A DNA stretch of 50,292 bases from Verrucomicrobiia bacterium (GCA_011525685.1 WYBW01000006.1:1-50292), one strand, 5' to 3'. Shown: positions 1 to 8,652, numbered from the stretch's first letter. The notes: generated by a model not told the origin, from the sequence alone. Made by a program: numbers and translations.

Positions 1-338
1 CTTTCGGTGGAGATTACTCAAGCTTCCTGTCGCCTTATTACTCGTCCTTCACGGCAACTCTAACACTGGACAGCGGAGAAGTTCTCACTTTCACTGCCGC
101 AACCAATCCAAACTCCACATTTTTCGGCTTCATCTCGCCGACACCAATAAGGAGCTTAACCTTCAGTGACGGCGGCCTTTTCCCGTCACCGAACATTGGT
201 CACCAGGAACTGATCGGGAATCTCTACATTGTCATGGTCCCTGAACCACATACGCTTGGTTTGTTCGCCCTCGGCGCATTGATGCTCGGCTGGCGGCTTT
301 TCAGCCCTGACATTTGCGGCAAGCCAACCCGCCTGTAA
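1..338 (+). CDS. PEP-CTERM sorting-domain protein, C-terminal part
   Basis: The gene enters from the left edge in frame 3 and ends at a TAA at 336-338. The visible 111 residues are rich in Ser, Thr and Phe and look like the beta-rich end of an exported protein. They finish with a sorting tail: the V-PEP motif (residues PEPHTLGLF) followed by a hydrophobic stretch ending in W-R. This is the PEP-CTERM signal that exosortase systems recognise to anchor proteins at the cell envelope. The region after the Arg (about ten residues with a Cys and two prolines) is slightly longer than usual. The function of the missing N-terminal part cannot be told. Confidence 0.8.
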   Translation, partial: FGGDYSSFLSPYYSSFTATLTLDSGEVLTFTAATNPNSTFFGFISPTPIRSLTFSDGGLFPSPNIGHQELIGNLYIVMVPEPHTLGLFALGALMLGWRLFSPDICGKPTRL

Positions 339-374
339 CCATTCGCTTCGGGCGGCGTCTCAGAGAGTGTAGTT

Positions 375-395
375 GCCGGGCCACAAAGGCCCGGC
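375..395 (+). terminator. GC-rich hairpin after the PEP-CTERM gene
   Basis: Perfect 8-bp stem GCCGGGCC / GGCCCGGC with the loop ACAAA, 36 bases after the stop of the PEP-CTERM gene. There is no T tract on either strand, so this is at best a weak intrinsic terminator or an mRNA 3'-end stabiliser. It also lies in the leader of the next gene. Confidence 0.35.
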
Positions 396-428
396 CAGTG
401 GCAAACAAAAGCAAGACGGAGACAGTTT

Positions 429-875
429 ATGAAGATTCACAAGATTGGTTTGCTGGCCGCGTTGGCGGCGGCGATGCTCGCCGGCGGTCCGGCTCTGAAC
501 GCGCAGGAGAAGAAGGATGCCAAACGCGAACGCCCGCCGGAGGCCGGTCAGCGCGGCGAAGCGGCCCGCGATCGCCTCGCCCGCATGTCCGAGGAACTCA
601 AGCTCACCGACGCGCAGAAGCCCAAAGTCGAGGCGGCCCTCCGGGAGCAGGCCGACAAGATGCGCGCCTTGCGGGACGCCGCGCCGGAAGACCGCCGCGA
701 AAAGGCCCAGGCGCTGCGCGCGGACATGGACAAGAAGATGAAGGAAATCCTCACCGCCGACCAATACGCCACCTGGCAGAAAATGCGCCCGCAGCAGGGA
801 CAACAGCCCGGCCAGGGCCGCGGAACGCCCGGCGGGGAGAAAAAACGCGGTGAAAAGAAATCCGGGAGCAACTGA
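429..875 (+). CDS. Spy/CpxP-like periplasmic LTXXQ-type protein
   Basis: 148 aa. Residues 1-25 form a signal peptide (Lys-rich start, Leu/Ala core, A-L-N-A before the mature QEKKD). The mature protein is highly charged and helical, with a segment around residues 45-115 (ELKLTDAQKPKVEAALREQ, later EILTADQYATWQKM) that has the L-T-x-x-Q spacing of Spy/CpxP-type envelope-stress chaperones, where two such helices face each other. The tail is a low-complexity Gln/Gly/Lys region. A purine-rich site (GGAGA) lies about 6 bases before the ATG. The gene stands alone between hairpins. A role in binding unfolded periplasmic proteins or metal is inferred from the family only. Confidence 0.7.
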   Translation: MKIHKIGLLAALAAAMLAGGPALNAQEKKDAKRERPPEAGQRGEAARDRLARMSEELKLTDAQKPKVEAALREQADKMRALRDAAPEDRREKAQALRADMDKKMKEILTADQYATWQKMRPQQGQQPGQGRGTPGGEKKRGEKKSGSN

Positions 876-895
876 TCACCACCGAGTTCTGTGCG

Positions 896-925
896 AAAGG
901 GACGGCTTTGCGCCGTCCCTTTTTT
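896..925 (+). terminator. Rho-independent terminator of the Spy-like gene
   Basis: An 11-bp stem (AAAGGGACGGC with GCCGTCCCTTT), a 5-nt loop TTTGC and a run of T residues, starting 20 bases after the stop codon at 875. This is a textbook intrinsic terminator. It also shows that the long upstream extension of the trpF reading frame (from 908) is not the true start of trpF. Confidence 0.9.
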
Positions 926-1009
926 CGTGCGTGTGTCGAGGGCCAGCCAGGGTCGGACTCAGCCATTGTCCGCCGCCTTGCCTTGGCCTACGCTGGTTGC
1001 AGCAAGCAC

Positions 1010-1630
1010 ATGAGTGTGAAAGTCAAAATCTGCGGCCTGACCACCGCGCCCGACGCGCTGACGGCCGCCGAGGCCGGCGCGGACATGATTGGGTTGATGT
1101 TCTACGAGAAAAGCCCGCGCCACATCTCCATCGCGACCGCCCAGGAGATCGCGCGCCAGCTTCCCGCCTTCGTGGTCAAGGTGGCGGTGTTTGTGAATCC
1201 GTCAGAAGACCTGGTGTGGCGCGCCATTGGTGAATGTGGCGTGACGCTGCTGCAGTTTCACGGCGATGAACCGCCGGAGTTTTGCACCCAATTCGGTGTG
1301 ATGAGCATGAAGGCGTTTCGCGTGCGCGATGCGGCCGCTTTACGAGCACTGCCCGCTTATGCCACCGACGCCTGGTTGCTGGATGCCTACTCCGCCGGGC
1401 AGTTCGGCGGCACGGGCGCGACGTTTAATTGGAACCTCGCGCTGGCGGCGAAGCAGTCCGGCAAACCCATTTTTCTGGCAGGCGGCCTGACGCCGGAGAA
1501 CGTGGCCGAGGCCGTGCGCCGGGTGCGGCCGTTCGGCGTGGATGTTTCGAGCGGAGTGGAATCCGCGCCCGGACGAAAAGATCCGGCCAAAGTCCGGGCG
1601 TTCGTGACTGCGGCCAAGGGGGCATCCTGA
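1010..1630 (+). CDS. trpF: Phosphoribosylanthranilate isomerase
   Basis: 206 aa, the usual TrpF length. It converts N-(5'-phosphoribosyl)anthranilate to CdRP, the third step of tryptophan synthesis, in the cytoplasm. The TIM-barrel landmarks are all present: VKICGLT at the N-terminus with the catalytic Cys8, the segment GADMIGLMFYEKSPRHI, LQFHGDE, the Asp-containing LLDAY followed by FGGTGATFNW (phosphate binding), LAGGLTPENV, and GVDVSSGVE near the C-terminus. The ATG at 1010 is chosen because homology begins there and an in-frame upstream start at 908 lies in a terminator. No other trp gene is next to it; the downstream methyltransferase is 30 bases away and may be cotranscribed. Confidence 0.95.
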   Translation: MSVKVKICGLTTAPDALTAAEAGADMIGLMFYEKSPRHISIATAQEIARQLPAFVVKVAVFVNPSEDLVWRAIGECGVTLLQFHGDEPPEFCTQFGVMSMKAFRVRDAAALRALPAYATDAWLLDAYSAGQFGGTGATFNWNLALAAKQSGKPIFLAGGLTPENVAEAVRRVRPFGVDVSSGVESAPGRKDPAKVRAFVTAAKGAS

Positions 1631-1660
1631 ATCCCGTCTGATCCGGCTTCCGCGATTCCC

Positions 1661-2695
1661 ATGGACGAGGCGTTGCAACAGGAGACTGAACGGCTGGTCC
1701 GCTCCTGGATGCGCCTCGACGAGCCGTTCCTGCGGGATTACCTCGTAGCCGACGTGGAAGACCCGCGCATCAATGTGCAGAGTATCTTGTCGCGTCACTT
1801 CCTCCTCGCGACGTTGTTTGGAAACCGGTTCGAGGACCTCATGCTGCATGAACTGCGCTTCGCCGCGACGATGAACTGGCTGGCGCAACTGGCAAAACGC
1901 GGCGGCGGCGAGGAGGAACGGCAGGCGGTGCTCCACGCGTTGAAGCTGGGCGCGGACAATGCCGAAGGCGTGGAGATGCCGGGCTTCATCCGGCAGACCT
2001 TCGCCTCGTTGCCGGCGCGCGCCGGCGAAACAACCGTTCCCAACTACCTCCTGGAATTTCTCGCCGGGCCGGCAAACGCACTTTGCAGAGGGTGTTCCGA
2101 GCCGCGCAGCGCCGGCGACCCGGGCTTCAACCGTTTTCAGGAACTCTGGGCCGCGACCCTGGCTCGCGAATCCCCGACCCGCCTCTCCGTGCTCGAACCC
2201 GCCTGCGGCTCGGCCAACGACTATCGCTGCCTGGAAGCGTATGGCCTCGCGCGGCTGATGGATTACAGCGGTTTCGATCTGTGTGAGAAAAACGTGGCGA
2301 ACGCGCGGTCCTCTTTTCCGCGCACGCGCTTCGAAGTTGGCAACGTCTTTGAGATCGCGGCGGCGGATCAATCCTTTGAACTGTGTTTCGTCCACGACCT
2401 GCTGGAGCACCTTTCGCTGGAAGGATTGGAACGCGCCTTGGCCGAACTGTGCCGGGTGACGCGACACGGACTGTGCGTTCACTTTTTCCAGATGGACGAA
2501 ATGCCCGACCATGTCGTGCGGCCCGTCGCCGATTATCACATCAACACGTTGAGTCTCGCGAAGACGGAGGCGCTGTTCAAACAACACGGTTTCACGGTGC
2601 AGCCGCTGCACATTGGCTCTTATCTCCGCCAGCGCGTCGGCTGTTCCGAGACGCACAATCCAGCCGCTTACACGTTCCTGGCCTTTCGCCGCTGA
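1661..2695 (+). CDS. SAM-dependent methyltransferase with a long N-terminal extension
   Basis: 344 aa. The C-terminal half is a class I Rossmann methyltransferase: motif I is E-P-A-C-G-S at about residues 179-184, followed by GFDLCEKNVANAR (ribose-binding acidic loop), FEVGNVFE, and FELCFVHDLLEHLSLEGLERAL, the post-I/motif IV region typical of Methyltransf_11/25 proteins. The N-terminal 170 residues are helical, contain three Cys (two in LCRGCSE), and belong to no family I recognise. The substrate is unknown. It starts 30 bases after trpF stops, so the two are probably cotranscribed, which need not mean a shared pathway. Confidence 0.75.
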   Translation: MDEALQQETERLVRSWMRLDEPFLRDYLVADVEDPRINVQSILSRHFLLATLFGNRFEDLMLHELRFAATMNWLAQLAKRGGGEEERQAVLHALKLGADNAEGVEMPGFIRQTFASLPARAGETTVPNYLLEFLAGPANALCRGCSEPRSAGDPGFNRFQELWAATLARESPTRLSVLEPACGSANDYRCLEAYGLARLMDYSGFDLCEKNVANARSSFPRTRFEVGNVFEIAAADQSFELCFVHDLLEHLSLEGLERALAELCRVTRHGLCVHFFQMDEMPDHVVRPVADYHINTLSLAKTEALFKQHGFTVQPLHIGSYLRQRVGCSETHNPAAYTFLAFRR

Positions 2696-2901
2696 ACGGC
2701 CATTCTTCAGCAGGCCTCGCGAGTCAAGCGGCGACAGTCCCGTATGTCGGAGCAGCGCAGGTCGCCTTGGGCCACTCGCCCCCGCCCTGCCCGGCACGAG
2801 CCCGACTTGAGGCCGCAGGAGAGGACGGCATTCGCATAATCTGAATTCCTTTGAACTTCGGACTTCAGGCCGGACAAGCCGGCGGCGCGCGCGAGGCGGG
2901 T

Positions 2902-3948
2902 TCACTCCGTCAACTTCCAACCGGCGGCCCGGGCGCGGTCATAGTCCCCGATGAAGACCCACCAGTTGCGGAGCGGGCGGCCCTCGAATGTCAGCCCGTT
3001 GTTGGGACCGGGCAGGTGTTGCATCCAGTAAACGAACCAGCGCAGGCTGTTGCCGCCCCACGGACTCGAATCCATCAGCGCCTTGCGGCCTGTGCCGTCC
3101 GGTTTCCAATCGTTCATGTCCGTCAGGACGGCGCGCGGGTTGGCCCAGTCGTAGTCGCTCTCGGCGTTGGGCGGGTAATGCGACCAACCGCAGCCGGGCC
3201 GCACGATCTTGTGCGTGTGGTCGCTGCCGACGAAGCGCCCCCAAAACAGCAACTCCGGCCAGCGCTCGGGCGGCGTGCGCTCGCGACCATCCACGTGATT
3301 CAATACCGCTTCGATCTGGTGCATGTGATTCTCGACCGCCTCAGAAGCGCCCCGCTGGAAATTGTAGTGATAAACGGTGTAGGTGTGGGCGAGGACCGGC
3401 AGGTCGTCCGGGTTGCGGTCGCTGTTGCTCACATCACCATGCGGGCCAGCCATGTTGGACTCCCACAAATCCACCATCCCGCCGTGGTAGGCCCAGATCC
3501 ACACCTCACGCACGCCGCGTTCTTCAACCCACGTCTTGAAATCCGCCTCCACCGCAATCTGGTTGTAATCCGTCATCGGCACGCGGCCACCTGATCGGGG
3601 CAGCGTGGGCAACGGGCGCAAGAATTCCAGGCTGCCAACAACCTGATATCGCAGCGTCGGCGGGGCGTCGGGTCTGCGCCAGCCCTGATGGCGCGAACCG
3701 TCTTCCAGCGCGCGAATGATTTCCTCCGTCTGCCGTAGCGTCTTGGCGCGCGTGAATTCCAACGACTCGCCCCAATCGCCCGTCGCCCGGCGATCAATGT
3801 TCGTCCCGTTGGTGGGGAAATAATGCACCAGCAGCACGGGCAGCTTGAACCCCACCGAATTCGACTCGGTGGCGACCGCGGGTGCATGGATAAAGGCCAA
3901 CCCGAGACCGACGAAACCCAGACGACATAAGCGACACCAGAAGCTCAT
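2902..3948 (-). CDS. Secreted protein of unknown function
   Basis: About 348 aa from the ATG at 3948; a GTG 39 bases further upstream is also in frame. Residues 1-27 form a signal peptide (MSFWCRLCRLGFVGLGL, then AVATES). I do not recognise the family. The sequence is rich in Trp, Tyr, His and Asp, with conspicuous segments such as VWIWAYHGGMVDLWESNMAG, FVGSDHTHKIVRPGCGWSHY, and MDSSPWGGNSLRWFVYWMQH. Conserved-looking Asp, His and Trp clusters suggest a carbohydrate- or metal-binding enzyme, but this is only an impression. It lies on the same strand as, and 162 bases downstream of, the kinase gene, so it could be read from the same mRNA. Confidence 0.75.
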   Translation of the reverse strand: MSFWCRLCRLGFVGLGLAFIHAPAVATESNSVGFKLPVLLVHYFPTNGTNIDRRATGDWGESLEFTRAKTLRQTEEIIRALEDGSRHQGWRRPDAPPTLRYQVVGSLEFLRPLPTLPRSGGRVPMTDYNQIAVEADFKTWVEERGVREVWIWAYHGGMVDLWESNMAGPHGDVSNSDRNPDDLPVLAHTYTVYHYNFQRGASEAVENHMHQIEAVLNHVDGRERTPPERWPELLFWGRFVGSDHTHKIVRPGCGWSHYPPNAESDYDWANPRAVLTDMNDWKPDGTGRKALMDSSPWGGNSLRWFVYWMQHLPGPNNGLTFEGRPLRNWWVFIGDYDRARAAGWKLTE

Positions 3949-4110
3949 GCCGACACTTGAACATTCTGCTGAAGGAATCGCGAGCACAAAGCCTGCGCAT
4001 CGGCGAACGCGGGCACAATCATCGCCGAGGACAAAGTGTAACGTCGCGGCGAAAGCCGTGGCACGTATCGGATGATTCTCAAATGAGCACCGGCCGATGC
4101 CGGCGGCGGA

Positions 4111-6264
4111 TCATTGCGGATTGGCCAGCTTGGCGAGCGTGGCATCACGGAGTGAAGTGTCGCGAATCAGATTGGCAATTTCCACCGCGCCCGCGGCGGA
4201 GGCCGGCTGCCTGGCCAGTGCCAGCGCACTTTCGGCCGCCGTCTGGTCGCGCAATTCGTTGCCGAGAATCTCCTCGACCGCGCGTTTCACCGCGGGCACG
4301 TCGCCCGCCGGAGCCGCGAGCAAAGCCACCTGGCGCAGGGTCACGTCGCGCAGTTCATTGCCGCGAATCAATCCGGCGACCTCCACCGCGCCGACGATGA
4401 ACGCCGGCAGCCTGGCGAGCATCAGGGCGCCTTCGGCCGCGGACTGGTCACGCTCCTCGACACCGCGGATTTCTTCGATCGCGCGTTTCACCGTGGCCAC
4501 GTCGCCGGACGGGGCCGCGCGCAATGTCACCTTGCGCAGGGCGTCGTCGCGGTCCTCGACACCCCGGATCTCCATCGCGGCGCGCAACTCCGGCGCCAGG
4601 AGTCCGCCGCCCACCAGATTCTCCTTGAGCGCGTTGCGCCCGAACCAGGTGCCCATTCCCACAGCCGCAATGGCCCAGAGCGTCCAGCCGATGGCCATCG
4701 GCGCGGGCGAACTCCACCAACCGACCCTGGGTTTGCGAGCCTTTTCGATCCGCCAGAAGGCGTAGTAAAGCGCGAAACCCGTCACGAGGAACAGCATCGA
4801 GCCGCTGATCGCGTTCACGCCCGAGCGGAAAGGGGTGTTGGGTTGCGGATACGTTTCAACCCGATACCAGGGGTCCGCCGCGCCCACAGTGTAGGTGAAC
4901 TGCCGCCGCCCGCCGCTTTCCCAATGGTTCTTGATCGAGGTGTGGAAGAAGGCGAACAGGCAGACAAAGTGCCCGATCACCAGCAAGGTTTGCACGGAGA
5001 TGGCAAACCACTTGGCGCGATCCGCCCACCAATCGCGCCAGGCCTGGCTGACATATCTCAGGGCGCCGGCCTTGGACCCGGTCGCGGCCAGCGAAGGCGC
5101 GACAGCAGTCGAAGGAGATACTGCCACGCCGCCGTGGGTGAGGTTTTCCACATCGGTCTTCACCGCGCTCACCGTCTGGTAGCGCCGCTCGGGATCGCGT
5201 TCGAGCGCTTTGAGCACCACTTCGTCCACGCGCACATCAACCTGCAACTTTTGCGAAGGCGGCTCGAAGCGGCCCATCGGCAGTTCGCCGGTGAGCATTT
5301 CGTAGAACACCACGCCGAGCGCGTAGATGTCGGCGCGATGATCCACCTTGTTCGGCGTTTCCACCTGCTCGGGCGCCATGTAATGCGGCGTGCCCAGCAA
5401 ACTGCGCGTGCCGGTCAAGGTGATGTCCTCCTTGCGCCCGACCAGCTTGGCGATGCCGAAGTCGGCGATCTTCACCCGGCCCTTCGCATCGAGGAGGATG
5501 TTCTCCGGCTTGATGTCCCGATGCACGATGCCTTCCTCGTGGGCGAATTGCAGCGCCTCACAGATTCTGGGCACGACCGCAAACGCTTCCTCGGGGTTCA
5601 ACCGCCGTGAACGCTCCAGCTCGCGGAGGTTCGCCCCGTCCACGAACTCCATGACGAAGAAGTAATACGGCCCGGCCTGACCGAAGTCGTAAATCGCGAC
5701 AATGTTCGGGTGATTCAGCCGGGCCAGGGCGCGGGCCTCGCGTTGAAATCGCTCCGCGAATGCCGGGTCCTTCCCGACCTCCGGCGGCAACACCTTGAGG
5801 GCCACGAAGCGGTCCAGGTTCTTCTGCCGCGCCTTGAACACCCAGCCCATGCCGCCGCGCCCGAGCAGTCCCAGGATTTCAAGCTGTGGAAAATGCCTGG
5901 CCAGTTCAGCCACCCCGGGGACGGCATTGGCATCGGACCTCGTCTCGCCGCTAGGCGCTGCGTCCGCCTGGGTGTCAAACCCGGCCGCCAGCACACATTG
6001 CGGGCAGAGTCCCTGCGCCACGCCCGGCGCGAGGGCGCTGCCGCAGCGCGGGCAGTGATTGACGCCAGACGGCGGGGCGGCGGGCGACCCGGTCGTTGGA
6101 GGTTCGATCCGGATGGTGTGCCGGTCCGGATTTTTGGTCGTGGTTCGGAACAGGCGGCGAACCAGCGGGAAAAGGGCTACTGCTGCCAACGCCAGGAACG
6201 CGATGACCGCCAGCCCCACCAGCGGCAGGGTGACGACCCAGTGGATTACATTGCTCAAATTCAT
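4111..6264 (-). CDS. Membrane Ser/Thr protein kinase with zinc ribbon and C-terminal repeats
   Basis: 717 aa. Order: a transmembrane helix (about 9-35), a zinc ribbon with C71, C74, C87 and C90, then a Hanks-type kinase domain (about 129-375) with GRGGMG, the ATP lysine in VALKVL (K157), HRD (248-250), DFG (268-270) and the activation-loop end GTPHYMAPE. All catalytic residues are intact. Three more hydrophobic helices follow (about 419-441, 487-507, 519-540). The last 150 residues are four alternating repeats of about 32 aa (GDV..VKRAxEEI and ELRDQ..AE.AL.LAR). Starting 84 bases after an ECF sigma gene on the same strand, it fits the sigma-kinase pairs of planctomycetes and verrucomicrobia, where the kinase is thought to act on the sigma factor or its pathway. 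Confidence 0.93.
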   Translation of the reverse strand: MNLSNVIHWVVTLPLVGLAVIAFLALAAVALFPLVRRLFRTTTKNPDRHTIRIEPPTTGSPAAPPSGVNHCPRCGSALAPGVAQGLCPQCVLAAGFDTQADAAPSGETRSDANAVPGVAELARHFPQLEILGLLGRGGMGWVFKARQKNLDRFVALKVLPPEVGKDPAFAERFQREARALARLNHPNIVAIYDFGQAGPYYFFVMEFVDGANLRELERSRRLNPEEAFAVVPRICEALQFAHEEGIVHRDIKPENILLDAKGRVKIADFGIAKLVGRKEDITLTGTRSLLGTPHYMAPEQVETPNKVDHRADIYALGVVFYEMLTGELPMGRFEPPSQKLQVDVRVDEVVLKALERDPERRYQTVSAVKTDVENLTHGGVAVSPSTAVAPSLAATGSKAGALRYVSQAWRDWWADRAKWFAISVQTLLVIGHFVCLFAFFHTSIKNHWESGGRRQFTYTVGAADPWYRVETYPQPNTPFRSGVNAISGSMLFLVTGFALYYAFWRIEKARKPRVGWWSSPAPMAIGWTLWAIAAVGMGTWFGRNALKENLVGGGLLAPELRAAMEIRGVEDRDDALRKVTLRAAPSGDVATVKRAIEEIRGVEERDQSAAEGALMLARLPAFIVGAVEVAGLIRGNELRDVTLRQVALLAAPAGDVPAVKRAVEEILGNELRDQTAAESALALARQPASAAGAVEIANLIRDTSLRDATLAKLANPQ

Positions 6265-6348
6265 AACGGTCGCTTTGCTTCCGGGACGCCCTCATGGCGC
6301 CCCGTCACTCTTGCATGAAGCATGGCCGGTCGTTTGTTACAGACTTTT

Positions 6349-7107
6349 TCAGCCAGCCAGCGCCTGGAACAACTGCCGCAGTTCATCCTCGACCTCGGAC
6401 GCGGCGGCGACAGTCTGGGCGATCTCTTCCCGGAGCAGTTCCCGATAGCGTTGCCGCAGCCGGTGAACCGCCACCCGGACGGCGCCTTCGCTCATCGCCA
6501 GTTCGCCGGCCAGTTGCGTGTAATTCACCTCCGCCCGGTCACTGCCCAGTGACGGCTTGAGTTGCCCGAACCATTTCGCCTTGCCGGCCTGCGCGTATTC
6601 TTTCTCCAGCCGCGCCAACACCGCGTCCAGCAACGTCAACGCCCACCGGCGGTCAAATTCCAGGTCAGGCGCCCCTGTCGCGACCGGTTCATGTTGAAGC
6701 CGATCTTCACCGGCCGGCGCGTCAAGCGACACCCATCGCAAGTGACCGCCCCGCTTCAGCGTGCGCGCCTTGTCCCATTCATTGGCCAGAAAGTGCTTCA
6801 GTGCCCCGAGCAGGAATGAGCGAAATCGTCCGCGCTGCTGATCCGCCACCCCCAGCCAGTCCTTCTCCAGCAACCGGGCGAAAAATGCCTGCGTCAGGTC
6901 CTCGGCGTCCGCCGGTGTGTGGCCTGCCCGGCGCACGTAAGCGTACAGCGGATACCAGTAGGCCCGGCACAGTTGTTCCAACGCCTCGTCCGCCGCCGGT
7001 GAATCCTTGCGCTGCGCGGAAACCACCACCGACCAGCGCGTCGTCACAAAGACCGGCGACGCGGTCGGCTTCCGGTTGCGGCTGTCAGCGGTGGACGAAC
7101 GGTTCAT
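6349..7107 (-). CDS. ECF-type RNA polymerase sigma factor
   Basis: 252 aa from the ATG at 7107; a longer frame to 7368 runs through a palindromic repeat and is not credible. Region 2 is visible as YWYPLYAYVRRAGHTPADAEDLTQAFF (residues 50-76), followed by the charged linker RGRFRSFLLGALKHFLANEWDKAR. Region 4 is the C-terminal helix-turn-helix MSEGAVRVAVHRLRQRYREL. Between them is an insertion of about 60 residues, and there is an acidic tail (ASEVEDELRQLFQ). This architecture, with TTRWSVV near the start, is common in verrucomicrobial and planctomycete sigma factors that are paired with protein kinases. It is followed at 84 bases by the kinase gene. No anti-sigma factor is visible. Confidence 0.9.
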   Translation of the reverse strand: MNRSSTADSRNRKPTASPVFVTTRWSVVVSAQRKDSPAADEALEQLCRAYWYPLYAYVRRAGHTPADAEDLTQAFFARLLEKDWLGVADQQRGRFRSFLLGALKHFLANEWDKARTLKRGGHLRWVSLDAPAGEDRLQHEPVATGAPDLEFDRRWALTLLDAVLARLEKEYAQAGKAKWFGQLKPSLGSDRAEVNYTQLAGELAMSEGAVRVAVHRLRQRYRELLREEIAQTVAAASEVEDELRQLFQALAG

Positions 7108-7192
7108 CAATGGCCCGCGGTTGATCGGTTGGTTGAGGTTTGACCGGACTCTAAAACCCGTCGTGGGGGATGGCAAGACGTGTCCCGGTGGA

Positions 7193-7366
7193 GGGCGCGA
7201 TTGAAAGTGGCGGTCAACCCGGGTGGCGGCAGTGCTCGCGCTGCGAGCGCTCCGCCCGCGCAGAGCGGGCGCAACGTCGCGGAGAAGGGTTGCGCTGCCG
7301 CACGCGGCACCATGGCTCGCTGTGCGAGCCGTTCCACCCCACAGAACGCCACGTTCAATCGCACCC
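7193..7366. repeat. Palindromic (MITE/REPIN-like) element upstream of the hydrolase cluster
   Basis: Two arms face each other: 7193-7248 contains GCGATTGAAAGTGGCG and ends in a GCTCGC-gct-GCGAGC hairpin; 7315-7366, read in reverse, contains GCGATTGAACGTGGCG, a GGTGG block at the same place, and the matching GCTCGC/GCGAGC hairpin. Between them are two more GC-rich hairpins, one of them CGCCCGC / GCGGGCG at 7253-7271. The remaining 372 bases between the sigma gene and the next gene hold nothing else I can name. The structure suggests a non-autonomous mobile palindrome or a bidirectional REP pair. Confidence 0.65.
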
Positions 7367-7479
7367 ACCGGCGAAGGTTTCGCGGCGCGGGAACGGCCAC
7401 CACGGCAGCCATTTCAAATCGCCTTTCCCTGGCGAGACCGCCTTGCTACTCACTTGGCCGTGAGCATAGCGCTTCGACC

Positions 7480-8526
7480 ATGATGAACAAACCTCTCCGT
7501 TTCGTCGCCTTGCTGATGCTGCTTTGCGGCCCGTCGGCGGAAGCCCAAACCAACCCCTCGCCACAACCATTGCGCGTCATCTTCGACACCGACATGGGCT
7601 CGGATTGCGACGATGCCGGCGCACTGGCCATTTTGCACGTCTATGCCGATCGCGGGCTGGTGGACATCCTCGGCTGCGTTTACAGCTCGGGCAAAGTGCC
7701 CTACGGCGCGGCTGTCGTGGAGGCCATCAACATCCATTACGGCCGGCCCCGCATTCCGGTCGGTGCCGCGCACGATGACGCCGTCGGCGATCCGGTGGAC
7801 AAAATGACCGCCGAGAAGCTGGCCCGCGACCAGGCCGCTTTCGGAAACCGCATCGTTCATAACCGAGACGCCGAGGAAATGACGGCGCTGAATCGGCGGC
7901 TGCTGGCGGCGCAACCGGACCGGAGTGTCACCTACTTGACGGTTGGGCACACCAAGGGACTCCACGACCTGTTGGTCTCGAAGCCGGACGCCCATTCGCC
8001 GCTCAACGGACACGACCTGCTGAAGCGCAAGGTGCGGCGCTGGGTCGCGTTGGGGGCGCTGGGGGCCAACAACGCGGAACGGCGGTTCACCAAGGACTGG
8101 AACTTCTACTTCAACGGAACCGCGCCCTACACGAAACATCTGATGGAGAACCTGCCTGTGCCGGCCTTTTACGTGGACGGCGGCGAGGACGTCTTGACGG
8201 GCAAGGGATTGAAGGCCACGCCGCCGGGCAACATCGTGCGGACCGCCTACCGGGACTGGCTGTGGAATTACGAAAAGAAAACCCTCGACGGCCAGCGGCC
8301 CAGTTGGGACCTGGTCGCGGTGTATTACGCCGTCGAGGGGTTGGGCGAGTTCCTGATGGATGAAGGCCAGGGCTGGCTCGAGTTCGATTTGGAGCAAGGT
8401 GCTCGCTGGCACCAAGGCCGGCGCGATTCCGCGCAAACCCTCATCCGCCAGAAACCCGGTGTGAGCGCGGCACTGGCCGAATACCTGAATGAACTGCTGG
8501 CCGCCCGGCCAAAGCAGACTCGTTAA
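7480..8526 (+). CDS. Secreted inosine-uridine nucleoside hydrolase family protein
   Basis: 348 aa. Residues 1-23 are a signal peptide (LRFVALLMLLCGPSAEA). The mature protein begins with VIFDTDMGSDCDDAGAL, the calcium-binding DxDxxxDD signature of IU-nucleoside hydrolases; further on, TVGHTKGLHDLL matches the family's central loop, and PSWDLVAVYYA near residue 275 carries the conserved C-terminal Asp region. Family members cleave the N-glycosidic bond of ribonucleosides, but exported PVC versions may act on other glycosides. It is the first of six co-directional genes for exported proteins. ATG codons at 7480 and 7483 are both possible; the open frame further upstream runs through the palindromic repeat. 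Confidence 0.88.
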   Translation: MMNKPLRFVALLMLLCGPSAEAQTNPSPQPLRVIFDTDMGSDCDDAGALAILHVYADRGLVDILGCVYSSGKVPYGAAVVEAINIHYGRPRIPVGAAHDDAVGDPVDKMTAEKLARDQAAFGNRIVHNRDAEEMTALNRRLLAAQPDRSVTYLTVGHTKGLHDLLVSKPDAHSPLNGHDLLKRKVRRWVALGALGANNAERRFTKDWNFYFNGTAPYTKHLMENLPVPAFYVDGGEDVLTGKGLKATPPGNIVRTAYRDWLWNYEKKTLDGQRPSWDLVAVYYAVEGLGEFLMDEGQGWLEFDLEQGARWHQGRRDSAQTLIRQKPGVSAALAEYLNELLAARPKQTR

Positions 8527-8652
8527 CCGCTCAGCCCGTCGCACAATTCGGACTGGCGAAGTGTGCTTGAGCCTCACCTTCACTTTTGCCTCCTTTACTT
8601 GCCTCCTTGCGCTTGGAAGGGCTACGCTGCCCACAACGCGATTCGCATACGC

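Noticed and set aside
1340..2920. 526-aa minus-strand reading frame
   Set aside because: It is antisense to trpF and the methyltransferase, both with clear motifs; its translation has no domain features.
7108..7368. N-terminal extension of the ECF sigma factor
   Set aside because: It runs through the palindromic repeat; homology begins at the ATG at 7107.
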